This document shows, piece after piece, positions 11,361-24,413 of a stretch of 64,000 bases of DNA (position 1 is the first letter of the stretch; the number at the start of each line of letters is the position of its first letter). A model generated the notes under the pieces. It had not been told where the DNA came from. It did not search any database and worked only from the letters and a program-made list of their open reading frames with translations. The DNA comes from Ipomoea triloba (taxonomy: Eukaryota; Streptophyta; Magnoliopsida; Solanales; Convolvulaceae), in the NCBI RefSeq assembly GCF_003576645.1, contig NC_044927.1, forward strand, positions 14,801,272-14,865,271, read 5' to 3'. A program made the position numbers and the translations under genes.

Positions 11361-12292
11361 AATCTATTTAGATTAAGGAAATTAGGAGAATAAAATAGAA
11401 AATATTATTTTTCCAAGGGTAAACTAGTCTTCCAAAAAACAACCCGTCATAAAACGATAATAATCCTTCCACGCTATGACTTCCTAACCTATTTCTTCTC
11501 TAACAATATTGATGGAAACAAACAACTATTTTTAATAAATCAAAACTCCACAACAAAAATCTTTAACGATAGTATAATGTATTGCAATTAACATTGATGC
11601 ATTAATACCTCACCAATACATAACTGAATAGCCTAAGATGCATTTCCTCCTAAAATCACGGATTTATCAACAATCTTATGATGCACTGCACTAAGCGCAC
11701 TAATGCACAGCTCACTAGCCAACGATGCACAACTCACAACACTGGTTTGCACAACCAACACAACAGAATGCACAGCCGTACTACACTTAATGCATACATA
11801 TACACGGACATTCAAAATATAGGCAATATTATACTAAAAAAATAAGCGAAAAAAAAATTACTAATCACTTTCAATAGACGAACACACGATTGATAATAAA
11901 GCAATCCCGGTTTCAATTTGCAACAATCATTATCCAGAAATAGGAAACAAATCTAGTCAAATATGCAGCAGTTACAAATTATTTTTAAAAAAAACACTAC
12001 TATCCTCACTTTAAAAGAAAATAATCCGTGTCATTTTAAGAAATTAAATCTATGGCATTTAAATAACAAAACGAATGTACAAGATTAGACCACAAGTTCT
12101 CACTTGAGGAGTGATTTTCATGCGATCGCACGCATATATATGTGTGGTTGGGGGGGGGGGGATTCAATTTAATAACCTATAATTAATTCTGACTGTTGAC
12201 CATCCTAATATGCCATTACTGTCTTCCAAAAACTACAATGGCTCTGTATGACAAAACTTATAGCTTATTTTAAGCTACTAATATGCTATAAA
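11361..12292. other. Decayed intergenic sequence with a TGCAC-rich patch
   Basis: No gene seen. At 11670-11810 many copies of TGCAC/GTGCA-type words occur (ATGCACAGCTCAC, GATGCACAACTCAC), like the patches at 43320-43760 and 62455-63215. A run of ten Gs lies near 12150. Confidence 0.4.
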
Positions 12293-12825
12293 CTCTGTTT
12301 GGTAATGTTCTCAAAATAAGCTAGTAGCTTAAAATAAGTGTTTATTTTTAAATTTAAAAAATAAGCTAGTAGCTTTCTAATAACTTTTTTCCATCTTTAT
12401 CCTTATTATTTTAAATAAATGACATCCTTTACCCCTACCAATTAAAACCCTTTGGCCTTTTATATTCAATATGTTTAGGTGTAATTTCAATTGACATTTG
12501 TGTTTGAACATTAATTTTTGTATGAACTACTTTTATAAATTATAAACATTTTGTTTTACTTTATATACTTTCAAATATATGTTCTTACTTTATATTTTAT
12601 AAAAATATATTGATTTCATTATTTTATATTTTAATAGGTAAACAAACCTATTTAAATTTAAAATTATTTAAATTTTATGAAGATGTCATTTTTAGTCTTT
12701 TTACATTTATTAGCTTATCAAAAAGCTAATTTTACCAAACACTTTTAAGCTTAACAGCTCTTCAGATTTCAGCTTCTAGCTTTTCAGCTTCTAGCTACCT
12801 TTTCAGTTAGGTTTGCCAAACATAG
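12293..12825. mobile_element. Possible MITE with CTNTGTTTGG ends
   Basis: The left end CTCTGTTTGGTAA and the reverse complement of the right end, CTATGTTTGGCAAA, agree at most positions. The interior is AT-rich with palindromic AAGCTAGTAGCTT words near both ends. No convincing target duplication was found, so superfamily and exact edges are uncertain. Confidence 0.4.
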
Positions 12826-13375
12826 TCAATATATAAAAATTTCAGAGTTAATTTGAAAATTCACTTTTAGTAAATTCACTTTTAGTCTTTTTTTAATCAG
12901 AATTTCCCTTTTTTGTTCTAGTATTATTGTGGCTTGAGTGTATGATCATATTTGGTCATCTATTAACAAAATCGTAGAAATTCCGTTAAATACAAGGACA
13001 TTTCGATCTTTTTAATACAAAGTGCGTTGACCCATTATTTTTTCTTTAAAAAAAATCATAATTGAAGACTGAAACATCATTTGTATTTAACGACATTAAA
13101 ATTGTTTTGTTGATAGAGGATAAAAAATAGTCATGCCACAATAATACTAAAATCATAGGAGGAAGTTTTGAAAAAAACAGGACTAAAAGTGATCTGATAC
13201 ATATAAATCCAGAAAACAAATGAAATTAACTGTTTAACTTTATTTAGAGCATCAACAATAGAGTGTTTTGAATAAATTTTTGTAACAAAAAATTGAAGTT
13301 GGGTTCTTGACAATTGGGATAGAGTTTTTGGAGATTTATTTATTTTTTCTCTTGCAAGTGTTGGTTTTATGTTAA
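12826..13375. other. AT-rich non-coding sequence, host flank of the Helitron
   Basis: No open frame of note and no terminal repeats recognised. It ends in ...TTAA directly before the Helitron CTAG terminus. Confidence 0.4.
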
Positions 13376-13403
13376 CTAGTATTTTCACCCGTGCGATGCA
13401 CGG
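13376..13403 (-). promoter_or_regulatory. Helitron 3' terminus: hairpin plus CTAG
   Basis: A 6-bp stem with a 3-nt loop (CCGTGC GAT GCACGG on the plus strand) sits about 9 nt from CTAG. This is the RC-terminator arrangement that defines Helitron 3' ends. Confidence 0.85.
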
Positions 13404-13781
13404 AATGGATTTGTTATAATATATTAAGAATATTTGGATCGATATATAATTATATAAATTATAACATCAAATATTATATAGTGCAATTGAAGATATGTTT
13501 TGGATCGATTATGTTTTCTGATGTTATCCTTGTTTGAATTCTAGTAAATAATTGCTTAATTAATATCTAATGTGTAGATGTACGCATGCGGTGTTGGAAC
13601 TTTAGAGATTTTATATATCATTGTTTAGAATTTTATAAATTGGACAAATATGCTCGTTCTCTAGTAACTCAGTTATATCAATCAATTGTTATTCTAATTT
13701 ATATGTATGGAAGATATATTTTTGTGTAGATATATAGCAATTTGTTCATCTTGGAAAAAAACATAATATCACCGGTTGTAT

Positions 13782-14460
13782 TTACACATTATTGAAAACC
13801 TCTTTGTAGACAACATTGGTAGTAACAACACAATCTTGTCCATCCTCGTCTAGAACTAATTAACACTTTCAGGCTATCATGATGGGTGACTCAAGAGAAA
13901 GCCATGTACAATTGACCGTGATTAAAAACTGGTTTTTTCAGCAATAACCCAACGTGAGTTAGTGTTCGACCCTGGCTTTTGTTGATAGTCATGACATATG
14001 CAAGCATCAGTGGAAATTATTTATGCTGGAACTTGAAGGAAAATCTCGTATTAGAAAGAGTGAGGGACATTCGAGGGATAAGAACTTTGGTTCCTTCATG
14101 TGTGCCATTAACTATTCTTGCTTCAACAATGTGATATGCCAATTTTGTGCTGATGAGTCGCGTATTGTTATAAATACCAAGAGAATGGTTTATCTTCCGC
14201 AATAACATAACATGTGCACCGACCTTTAATTAATGTCATTGAATGATTAAGAAAATCATACAATCACAAACTATTAAGAATTTATGAGTGTGTACCTCTA
14301 ATAGATTTTCACCGTCTGGTTCTGCCTTACACAAAGAGTTACAACTTAAATATGTTCATCCTTTTGCAATATTCATGTCGCACATGTACTGATTAATTTT
14401 ATCAACGACATCTAAAGTCGGCGAGCAGATCACTGACCTTCCAGCTGCGACTCATCAAGC
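13782..14460 (-). pseudogene. Helitron RepHel helicase C-terminus, degenerate
   Basis: Minus-strand frames give the end of the Pif1-like helicase: LDVVDKINQYMCDMN (about 14390), MLLRKINHSLGIYNNTRLI (about 14200), [11 protein letters not shown] with [18 protein letters not shown] (about 13870-14000), and finally DEDGQDCVV, NVVYKEVFNNV and a stop at 13782. TINKSQG and AFSRV are helicase motifs in the C-terminal part. An in-frame TAA after FKFQHK (probably CAA to TAA), a frameshift near 13850 and an intron-like gap show it is dead. The Rep domain and N-terminal helicase motifs are absent. Confidence 0.85.
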
Positions 14461-15956
14461 GTGTCATATCTTGATCTTGAAATTTTTAAAAATCACTTTT
14501 AATGTAATCAAAGCATTGAGTCATAACAATTTTGACACTGAAATTTTAATTTTATAATCTACATATCTATATTCTGTGATTTTTTTCATAAAATTAGTTT
14601 TGATAGTCAAACTGTAAAAATATATTGATTTTACCAATCACTAAATTTCAAAATGTTTCAGATTCCCAGGTATATATAAGTAAAACTCACATCTAAAACC
14701 TAATTGTTTTTGTCAATATTTCATACATATAAAGCAAATCTCTGACTATTGTGAGAAGTTAGTAACCTTGAGTCTAACATACAACATAAAGCATTGTGTG
14801 ATAGTGTGTAGTAACTTTGAGGTAAGACCATTCAAGCATATAAGCATGATTCGAGCTTGTTTCTATGCTATCAAAATTTAAATCATCATACTGGCATGAG
14901 GCAATAAACAAAAATATATCAAAATGTATGAATCATATATCTAAACTGTTAATCCTAACTTCACTCCAGATTACCAAATGGAGTGTATGACTTTTTGGAA
15001 TGATGTCCATACAAACTGTTGAAATGCGATGTCCATAACCATTGATTGGCATACTACTCATGCTTTTTATTTCATCAAAGTATCGGTTTCTTATGATATT
15101 ATGATTTATAACATTTAAAAATCGACAAATAAACTATAGTATGAGTCTTCCTTGCGTGCATCAAATATCACAAAAATTCAGTGTTCTAAAATAAGTGTAT
15201 AAATGCAATATGTAGATAATTTGCATTGCATTATATATCATTAATTTAATTACTTGTCGGTTAGTTATTGCAAGATCTTGAGGTACACTTATATTTTGAT
15301 ATTCAGTAAATATAACTATATTAGAGAAAAATTTACATGGGAGTAATGGGATAATCAGTTGAGTGATTGTTGGTTGACCGTAGAGCGTTGTGTTGGAGGA
15401 AGAAGATGATATATAGTGAAGATGATATTGCCCTACACTATATATCATCTTCTTCCTCCAACACGTTGATATTCACTGGACAAATAACTGTTGGAAAAAA
15501 TTAGCATAAAATGGCATTTTAGTGGCAATATTGTGGTACAAATATATGTGGGGTCCACTTTCGATTTGGGTCGGGTCAAAGTGAATTCGTATTCTTCGTA
15601 GTTAGACGAAAAGATTGATATATTGTACGCTCAAAACTAAAAATGGGTGAATAAGAAATTGGTTCTCAAAGTTGACCCATTTGAGTTAGAAAAATGGAGA
15701 GAAAATCTTTCAAGTAGCTTTTGTCCCACATTGATTTGAGAAGTGGTGTGCACCACTACTTATACAAAAGTTTTTCTAAGACTTATTGAATTGTATAGCA
15801 TAGAGGCTCTCTCTCGCGCGGAGGGTGGGGTGCAAATCAAATCCCAAAATGAACTTCAAAAGGCTTGACTCGTGTGCGCTGACACCTGCATGCACGAATG
15901 TCATTCAGAAAATTGGTTGGCCTTGCGTCTTGAGTTATGCCAAATTTTCGTATTTT
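14461..15956 (-). other. Helitron interior, non-coding
   Basis: AT-rich sequence without a conserved frame. It holds a perfect hairpin (listed separately) and, near 15725, the phrase TTGTCCCACATTGATTTGAG, which resembles a motif often seen in plant intergenic repeats. Confidence 0.4.
15390..15464. repeat. Perfect 29-bp inverted repeat (hairpin)
   Basis: GTGTTGGAGGAAGAAGATGA... at 15390-15418 is repeated exactly as its reverse complement at 15436-15464, separated by a 17-nt loop. A transcript would fold into a long perfect stem. Confidence 0.9.
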
Positions 15957-16043
15957 TTACAATATTACGCAAACCATAATAGTATATGAGTGTTTTGGGC
16001 GTGCAGTTAAAACTGGAGATATTGTTTTTATTAATAGTATAGA

Positions 16044-16949
16044 TTGCATTGCAGAGAAATATATATACTGTATTATTACGATTACTAATTTTAATCTACA
16101 ATTGTATTACGAATAGGAACGTAGGAAAGAATATATATTTTATTAGGAATTCTATTTTAATTTACAATTGTATTACGAATAGGAATAGGAATTCTATTTT
16201 AATTTACAATTGTATTACGAATAGGAATTGTATTTCTATTTTAATTTACAATTGTATTACGAATAGGAATTGTATCACCGTATTTTCCAATATTACGCAA
16301 ACCATAATAGTATAGGAGTATTTTGGGCAGAAAGTTAGAACTGAGGATATTGTTTTTATTAATAGTATAGATTCCATTGCAGAGAAATATATATACTGTA
16401 TTATTACGATTAGTAATTTTAATCTAGAATTGTATTACAAATAGGAACGTACGAAAGAATATATATTTTATTAGGAATTCTATTTTAATTTACAATTGTA
16501 TTACGAATAGGAATTGTATTACCGTATTTTACAATATTACGCAAACCATAATAGTATAGGAGTGTTTTAGACGTGAAGTTAAAACTGGAGATATTGTTTT
16601 TTTTAATAGTATAGATTGCATTGCAGAGAAATATATATACTGTATTATTACGATTAGTAATTTTAATATACAATTTTATTAAGAATAGGAACGTAGGAAA
16701 GAATCTATATTTTATTAGGAATTCTATTTTAATTTACAATTGTATTACGAATAGGAATTGTATTACTGTATTTTACAATATTGCGCAAGCCATAATAGTA
16801 TAGGAGTGTTTTGGGCGTGAATTTAAAACTGGATATATTGTTTTTATTAATAGTATAGAATGCATTGCAGAGAAATATATATACTGTATTGTTACGATTA
16901 GTAATTTTAATCTATAATTGTATTACGAATAGGAACATAGGAAAGAATA
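16044..16949 (-). repeat. 244-bp tandem array of Helitron 5' termini, left part
   Basis: The unit boundary (the minus-strand TC start) recurs at 16043, 16371, 16615 and 16859. Spacings are 328, 244 and 244 bp; the 328-bp unit has two extra copies of a 42-bp subrepeat around TACAATTGTATTACGAATAG. A fourth unit is broken by the copia insertion after 16949. Short open frames here are repeat artefacts. Confidence 0.9.
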
Positions 16950-19094
16950 TGTTGGTCCCGATAGGGTGGGAGAAGTCTAGAGGGGGGGGGGGTGAATAGA
17001 CTTCTCAAACAATTAAAAACTTTATAACACTTCAACAACAGAGATTTCAAGTGAATAAATTCAACTTGAAATGTGTAGCGGAATATCGTACGGTAAAGTG
17101 CTATAAAATAAAACTGCGTAAAACTGAAGAGATACTTGACATGCAATACGTTGGAAATATTTAGAATAGCTCAAGGAATATGTATGCAAAGTTTGAGCCA
17201 CATGATATAAACAACACAGTACGTAAAGGGTTAGTGAGTTAAAACATGCAAATATGTAAAGTGCAGTAAAGTAAATGAGAGGCAGAGATTTATAGTGGTT
17301 CGGAGATGGTGTAATTCTCCTACTCCACTTCTTCCTTCTCCAAGGAAGATTTCCACTATCTTCAATCACCCAGATACAATAGTGAAACTTCTGAGTGCTA
17401 TGCACAAAGCTACACTCAACCACGAGCTCTCCGCACAAAGCTAAGCTCACGAGCGCTACGCACAAAGCTACGCTCCCCGAACCCTACGCACAAAGCTACG
17501 TTCCAACTAAGTGTTACGCACAAAGCTACACTTAGTTCACCCGAGTGTTACGCACCCAGCTACACTCCTTTCTACCCTCGGTAGAGATACAATTGTTGTT
17601 CAAAGAAATAAAGATTTCTTTTTCTAAGACTTGAATTTCTCTAGTGTATAGCTCAATATCTCAGCACTTTGTATTCTTATCGCATTCACCGCTCAGAAAC
17701 ACCACTTGTTAATTTTCACGTTTTTGGTTCGTAGTGCTGTAATCTTGTTATCTCTGTACTCCCCCCGTGCTTTTCTTCAAGTCTTCTTGGGCTTCTTATA
17801 TTTCAAAGAATTATTTGCCCGTTATGAACATTCAAATTTTGAACGTTCTCTTGATCTGACTGGTCATTCCAATCTGATCTTGATGGCCATACCTTCTCAT
17901 TTAATGACCATACCGTTGATCTGATAACTTGCCAATTTGATCTGATAAAATCTTCATTTTGATCTGCACATTTAATGTCGTTGGTAACTTTTGACAAATT
18001 AATTCTGTAAATTGCTCACAAAGTCTTCTTTTACGGCTTGATTGATCCTTGAAACTTGTAGCCTCCAATTTTTGACTTTGTTGCCTTCTCAGCTTGATAT
18101 TGCAGACTTTGTATCCTTCAGAGCTTGATATTTTTGACTTTGTTGCAATCTTGATTTGATTCCTTGGGCAAGTAGATCTTTCAAAATATTTTCCGGGTGG
18201 TTCTTGCTTGAGTATGAGCAATGATCTTCGGAAAATCACCACCTTAAAATTTCTTCTGGTTCAGGGTATTACGTACTGAACCCAAAATATTTGAGGCATG
18301 CAAAAATGACTATGTGTAAGTCACACTCTTAGTTGCTCCATAGCATGCTCCATAGTGCTTTAAAATAGCCTTCACGCGTGTAGAAATGGTGTAGTGTTCA
18401 CGCGTATATAATTCATGCAAAGTTACTCCATGTTGACTTTGACTTCCTCCATTGACCAAACTAGCTCCATTGGTAGCTCAATTGACCAAAAAATAGCTCC
18501 AAAGGTCTTAGCCGTGTGACTAGCTCCAAAGCTTCTACCTTAGCATTAAAATGTAACAAGTAGGATTCAAACACTGGACCATTAGGTATATGCTTAAGTC
18601 TTTAACCATTTCTCCGTTTCAGCTCATTTAGTCATATCTATCAAATAAATATATTTGATCCTTCTTAGCATTGTATAGCGTATGGTGTAGAGATAGTGGA
18701 TCTTGAACTTCTTCTCGGCTTTGACTTCCTCTATGGAGCTTTGACTAGCTCCACAACTAGCTCCATAGACCCAAAAAATTGACTTTGAGTCGTGATACTA
18801 CTAGCTCCATTCCTTGCACTCCAAGTTCAAAAATGTTCTCAATAGGATTCAAACTTGTGCCTTCTTGTAGCGATAATTCGGCCTTGTCCATTGGATCATA
18901 AACACTCATGTGCATAGTGGAAGCAAATGACTTACAAGACTCATGATGAAATGAACACTATAAGACAATAATTCGAACCAATCGAATGTCATGGCTTGTC
19001 TTCCGGGTCCAAACTCTACACTCTAAAAATAAAATAGGGGATTTCTAAAATTACAAATTGGCTCATCAAAACTATTACAATTTTATCCCTAACA
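16950..19094 (-). repeat. 3' LTR of the SIRE-like copia element (2145 bp)
   Basis: Plus-strand edges are TGTTGGTCCC and TTATCCCTAACA. Minus-strand ends are thus TGTTAGGGATAA...GGGACCAACA. The CTCTAG...GTGAATAGACTTCTC block near 16975 is the hallmark of SIRE LTR ends, seen in opposite orientation at 2370-2400. The polypurine tract TAAAAAAGGGGGAAAT abuts at 19095-19110. Confidence 0.9.
17391..17575 (-). repeat. Short tandem repeat in the LTR (GCACAAAGCTACGCT)
   Basis: About six copies of a roughly 34-bp unit containing CTACGCACAAAGCTACGCTC with small changes. It lies inside the copia LTR. Confidence 0.75.
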
Positions 19095-19486
19095 ATTTCC
19101 CCCTTTTTTATGATGTCAAAACCTATACTCAATCATATTTGGCTCAGTCTAGAAATCAACTTATTTTATTTTTCAATTTTATTGCGACTAGCCATTACGA
19201 TGAGTTTTCAAAGATTTTTGACCTACGGCTTTATTAATTTTGACTTATACGAAGGGTTGCGCATTGTTGGGTTAATTCTCTTGGAATTTTAATTTTGTAC
19301 CAACATGCATGCTACATAATATTAAGTCAAATTAAAAGCCATAACACACAAAACTAATAAAGATAGATATATATTAGCATAAGACCCATCAACAATTCGA
19401 ATCATTACAGAATAATTCGAATCAAAGTCATAACATCTCAAAATATCATCATGAACTTGCAATTTTAAAGTAAGCTAGGAATGAAA

Positions 19487-20687
19487 TTAAATACCCAACA
19501 TGTTATTTATTCTTTTCCTAAGCTTACCAAAGTCATCCTTGTCCTCCAAATGGTAGAATTGTTGGAATACTCTACCAATCTTGTAACACTCCGCGGCTTC
19601 GCGTAGATCATTTGCGGGAAAAACTTTTCGCAAATACCATCTTGCACACTCTCTTGGATTTCTCCCTTCTTGATCTAAGATGGCATCGTGTGTGACTCCA
19701 AAATGATCGGCAAATAAATCCACCATTCGGTCTTCGCTCTCTTGATCGGTCATCGCGGGTGTATTCGGTTGACTTGCCTGCCTTGGGGCTATAAATGTAG
19801 AAAATACATTTCTTGCGGGGTTAGAAAAAATTTGAAAAGTTGATTTTACTCCTTCCCCCTGTGTTCGTTCCCCCTGAGTAGGTGCGGTAGAACTTGAACC
19901 AACTTGGCCAAATTGGTTGACCTTTCTTCCCCCTGTTTTGGCAGTATCTAATATTCTTGGGAAATAGTGTGCATCCCCTTTTTGTTGCACTCAAATTTCT
20001 CGATTTAGGGATAGACTTTCTTTTTGTTTACCCTTGAGATCTTTTGAGATCTTTTGGCCATCTTACATATTTTTAACTTTTGCCAAGCTACATAAATGAA
20101 TTTTTCGAATATTTCTTTCCTTTTCTCGTAGCTTTTTGATTTTTGCATGGCCAAAAAAATTATTTTCAAGAATATGTAACCATCCGAATATTTGTTCCAT
20201 TTATAAATGTTATAGGCATATGGTTACGGAAAATCTGGAACTTAGACCATAAGCCTTATTCAGATTAGTACATAAAAAGGATTTTTACTAATCCTTTCTA
20301 CTTCTTCTTCTTCACGGTGGCCGGGCTAGCTGTGGTCTTGGTACGAGAGGCAGAAACGCGACTAGCAATGGAGGTTTCTTCAGAATCCGAGCTTGTGTAG
20401 TGTGTAGCTCCGGATGTTTGAGGTGGAGATTCCGAAGGTCTACTTCCTTTCATGAGAAATAGGACATAGTCTCTGTCTGGATCACCAGTTTTCTGCACTT
20501 CTTTGCCTGGCTCAACTGCATGCACGGGTTGCTCTTCTTCTAGGACGATCGGGTCGGTGGAGGTGTCACCGATCTCGTGTCCGCCATTAGCAATGCGTCT
20601 TGCTCTCAACATTTCCATCCGTGCTTGTTCAAAAATTCTCCTAGACGTGCACCTCACGGTTTTCTCGGCCTGTCTCTTGGGCTTCAT
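19487..20687 (-). pseudogene. Post-pol open-frame remnant of the copia element
   Basis: Two frames lie between RNase H and the 3' LTR. The first (20298-20687, 129 residues) starts MKPKRQAEKTVRCTSRRIF and is basic, with an acidic middle and a C-terminal VKKKK. The second (19487-19990, 167 residues) carries MVDLFADHFGVTHDAI and ECARWYLRKVFPANDL. SIRE/Maximus elements often have an extra frame here, sometimes called env-like; I see no signal peptide or membrane helix. They probably represent the two ends of one former protein, with about 300 bp between them decayed or lost. Function unknown. Confidence 0.55.
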
Positions 20688-21262
20688 GGCTTCCTACAAA
20701 AATAAACAAGACAAAGAACAAAATACTCTTTGGACGGGTAGAGTTTGTGTGAGGAGGTCCCAACTTATAGATGGGTTGAGAAGCCTTGGAACTTGTAACT
20801 GTTGAAAAGTGGACATTGAATGTCCCTTCAAATCCTTTTACGTTTTCCCAAGCTTCAAAAATTCAATGCTTTTGCTCCTCAAAAGACGTTTTCCTTTGCA
20901 TGGTCAAAAGTGGCAATTTCTAATGATCTTTTCATCTGCATGCAAAGTGATTAGTACAACAAGTAGATAAAGCACACGTGTAGAAATCACAAAAGAATTA
21001 CCAAACTATCCAACTAAAACAATTCTAGCTAAAGAGATAAGAAACAGGTGAAACATAATTATTTCTACTGCATGCATAAATACACGTGTAAGGGTGACTC
21101 ACCACAGTAAAAACACAAGCAGGTGAAAATTAAATACACATAAGCTATGCATGTAACACGTAAAACACACTTGTAAAACAAGTAAAAACATAGCTTCAGC
21201 TAGGATCACATAAACACGCCACATAGATGTAAAATAAAAACACTTGGCATAAAATAAAATAC

Positions 21263-22858
21263 TTAGCTGATTTCGATCATCCCCATTTCGTGCCTTAAGG
21301 TTGCGAAGCGAGATTCACACAACGATTTTGTGAGAATGTCTGCAATTTGATTTTCTGTAGGGATATGATCGATCCTTAAATCCTTCCTTTCGACGTGGTC
21401 TCGGATAAAATGATGCCGTACGTCGATGTGCTTCGTTCTTGAATGAAGTACAGGATTTTGTGAAATCCCAATCGCGCTAGTATTGTCACAGAAAATACTA
21501 ACGTCCTCGCAATTAATTCCGTAATCCTTCAACTGTTGCTTCATCCATAAAATTTGCGAACAACAACTCCCTACTGCGATATATTTGGCTTCGGCTGTGC
21601 TTGTTGCAATGGAGTTTTGCTTCTTACTGAACCATAAAACTAACCTTCCCCCTAAGAACTGGCACGTTCCGGAGGTACTTTTACGATCAATTTTGCAACC
21701 TGCAAAATCTGCATCTGAATATCCGGTTAGCTCAAAAGTACCTTCCTTTGTATACCATAATCCAACATTGATTGTTCCTCTGAGATATCGAATGATTTTC
21801 TTCGTAGCATCAAGATGACTATTTTTCGGCTTTGACTGAAATCTCGCGCATACACCCACTGAGTAAGATATATCCGGTCTACTCGTAGTGAGGTATAGCA
21901 AAGATCCAATCATTCCTCGGTAGATCGTTGGGTCAACGTCCGTTCCTTCGTCATCCTTATCTAATCGTTGTGCTGTACTCATGGGAATTTTGACTGAGCT
22001 TTTTCCTTCTAAGCCAAATTTTCTTATCAAATCTCTGCTGTAATTGGCTTGATTTATGAAAATTTCTTCCTTCATTTGTTTAACTTGTAGTCCAAGGAAG
22101 TAGTTCAATTCACCCATCATGCTCATCTCAAACCTGTTCTGCATGAGCTTAGAAAATTTCTCACATAAAGATTTATCAGTACTTCCAAAAATAATATCAT
22201 CAACATAAATCTGTACTAATAAAATATGATTATTTTCTTGAATTCTAAATAAGGTTTTGTCAACTAGTCCTTTGGTAAAACCACAACTAATTAAGAACAT
22301 TAACAGGGTATCGTACCAAGCTCGAGGTGCTTGTTTTAACCCATATAATGCCTTCTTTAGTTTATAGACTTTGTCAACATCCCCTTTTACCTCAAATCCG
22401 GGTGGTTGCTCAACATATACTTCCTCTTCAAGTAAGCCGTTAAGAAACGCGCTTTTTACGTCCATTTGGTAGACTGTAAAATTCTTGTACGCTGCATATG
22501 CTAGGAAAATGCGGATTGCTTCTAAACTTGCCACTGGAGCAAAAGTCTCATCAAAATCTATTCCTTCTTCTTGTGAATAGCCTTTTGCAACCAGTCTTGC
22601 TTTATTCCTAACAATGGTGCCATCTTCGTTTGCTTTGTTTCGGAAGACCCATTTTGTACCGATTACATTGTGATTGCCTGGTCTTGGAACAAGCTCCCAT
22701 ACGTCGTTTCTTTGGAATTGATTCAGCTCTTCTTCCATGGCTTCAATCCAACTAGGATTACTTAAAGCTTCATCTATCTCATTCGGTTCAATCTGAGATA
22801 GGAAACACGAGAACATTGCATCTCTTGCAATTGATCTGGTTTTCACGCCTTCATGCAC
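21263..22858 (-). pseudogene. copia reverse transcriptase and RNase H
   Basis: A 531-codon open frame covers the complete RT and RNase H. RT motifs: [55 protein letters not shown] and the catalytic YVDDIIFG. RNase [39 protein letters not shown] and ADILTKSL. The usual STAEAEY is STAEAKY here, a Glu to Lys change at a conserved acidic position. The frame is open but is cut off from integrase by a TGA at 22895-22897 (where the family has Trp) and a further shift near 23040, so the polyprotein cannot be made in one piece. Confidence 0.9.
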
Positions 22859-23003
22859 ATCTCCAATAATTAAATCATGTGGATGATTTTTGAGTCATCT
22901 TAAATCTGGTTGAAAATTGTTTTGTGAAGTGGGTGGCAGAATGGGTTCATTTTCACGTGTAGAGAGAGAGGGAAAATTAGTGGGTTCACTTTGGGTCCCA
23001 CTA

Positions 23004-24413
23004 CTAATTCCAACTTCCTCCACAACTTCCTGCGCATGGTGCGCCATTTTGCTCTGTATTGGAGTCTTTAATTTCCAGATCTTTTAATCCCTGTAAAACA
23101 TTGTCTCTTGAAGCTTCATTAGTAATAATAAAATTATTTGGAACATTATTACCAATTTTTGGATCATCAATTTCCTTGGCTTTTGACGATTCATCAAACA
23201 CGACATGAATTGATTCTTCTACCACTATCATAGATTTATTCCATACTCTGAATGCTTTGCTGGTAGATGAATATCCAATAAATATAGCTTCATCTGCATG
23301 CTCATCAAAAGTTTTCAGATAGCTTTTGCCATTATTTAGAACAAAACATTTGCATCCAAAAGAATGAAAATAGCTAAGGTTAGGTTTTCTCCCTTTCCAT
23401 AATTCATATGGTGTTTTGTTGTGCAGCTTGTTGATAAGGCTTCTATTCTGGGTGTAGCAAGCAGTGTTAATAGCTTCTGCCCAAAACCGTTTCGGTAAGT
23501 CGGCTGCCGTAATCATTACTCGTGCGGCTTCCTTGAGTGTTCGGTTTCTTCTTTCGGCAACACCGTTTTGTTGCGGTGTTCTTGCAGCTGATAATTGATG
23601 TAGAATTCCTTGCATGCTGCAGTAGTCTTGAATCACGCCGTTTACGAACTCTGTACCTCTATCCGTACGTATTTTTGCTATTTTGAGTTCCTTTTCGATT
23701 TGAAGTTGCTTCAACAATTCTGGTAGCTTCCTTTCAACTTCATTTTTCTTGTTGAAAAATATAGTCCATGTGTACCTGGAAAAGTCATCAACAATAACAA
23801 GTGTATATTTCTTACCACTCATACTTACTGGGTCTACTAGACCAAATAAATCCATGTGTAGTAGACTAAGAGGTCTTGATGATGATTCCTGTGTGTTTGA
23901 CTTGAATGAAGATTTGATTTGCTTTCCTCTTTGGCATGCATCGCAAATCTGATCTTTCTTGTAAACTATTTTGGGTAGTCCTTTGACTAGATCATTTGCT
24001 GCGAGCTTGTTAATTGTTTTGAAATTCAGATGATTCAGCTTCTTGTGACATTCCCAGCTTGTAGCGTTTGTGTTGTTGGCAACTAAACATATTGATTCCT
24101 TTGTTGTAGACCAATCAACAACGTACATGTTCCTCTTTCTCGTTCCTTGTAGTACAATTTCTCCAGTAGTTTCATTTTTCACTTGAAATTTGTCTTTGAA
24201 AAATTCCACTAAATAACCTTTGTCACAAAATTGACTTGTACTGAAGAGATTGAATTTTAGACCTTCCACGTAAGATACGTCTTCGACTTTTAATCCGTTA
24301 CGTTCAACTGTTTCGATTCCTTTGGTTTGGCCGTATCGATCTTTTCCTCCAAAAACTACTTTTGATCCTTCGATATTCCTAAAATTCACTAGACTAGATT
24401 TATTTCCAATCAT
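23004..24413 (-). pseudogene. copia protease end, GAG-pre-integrase and integrase
   Basis: An open frame of 469 codons. Just upstream the sequence reads VWYFDSGCSHHMIGN, the DSG protease motif. Then come the zinc-binding HHCC region (CHKKLNHLNF ... CDACQRGKQ) and the integrase core with catalytic Asp in LLHMDLFG, Asp in IRTDRGTEF and Glu in QQNGVAERRNRT. The C-terminal GKR-like part (AIFIGYSSTSKAFRVWN) follows. The frame runs out near 23004 after NTEQNGAPCAGSCGG, where a frameshift precedes the linker to RT. Confidence 0.9.

Noticed and set aside
12120..12170. GCGATCGC followed by a G-run as a regulatory site
   Set aside because: Single occurrence with no neighbouring gene to regulate.
16049..16803. 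Open frames reading LIYNCITNRN repeats
   Set aside because: They are translations of the 244-bp array and its 42-bp subrepeats; no independent coding evidence.
21263..24413. Active copia polyprotein
   Set aside because: Stop at 22895-22897, frameshift near 23040, a Glu to Lys change in RNase H, and loss of gag and primer site.
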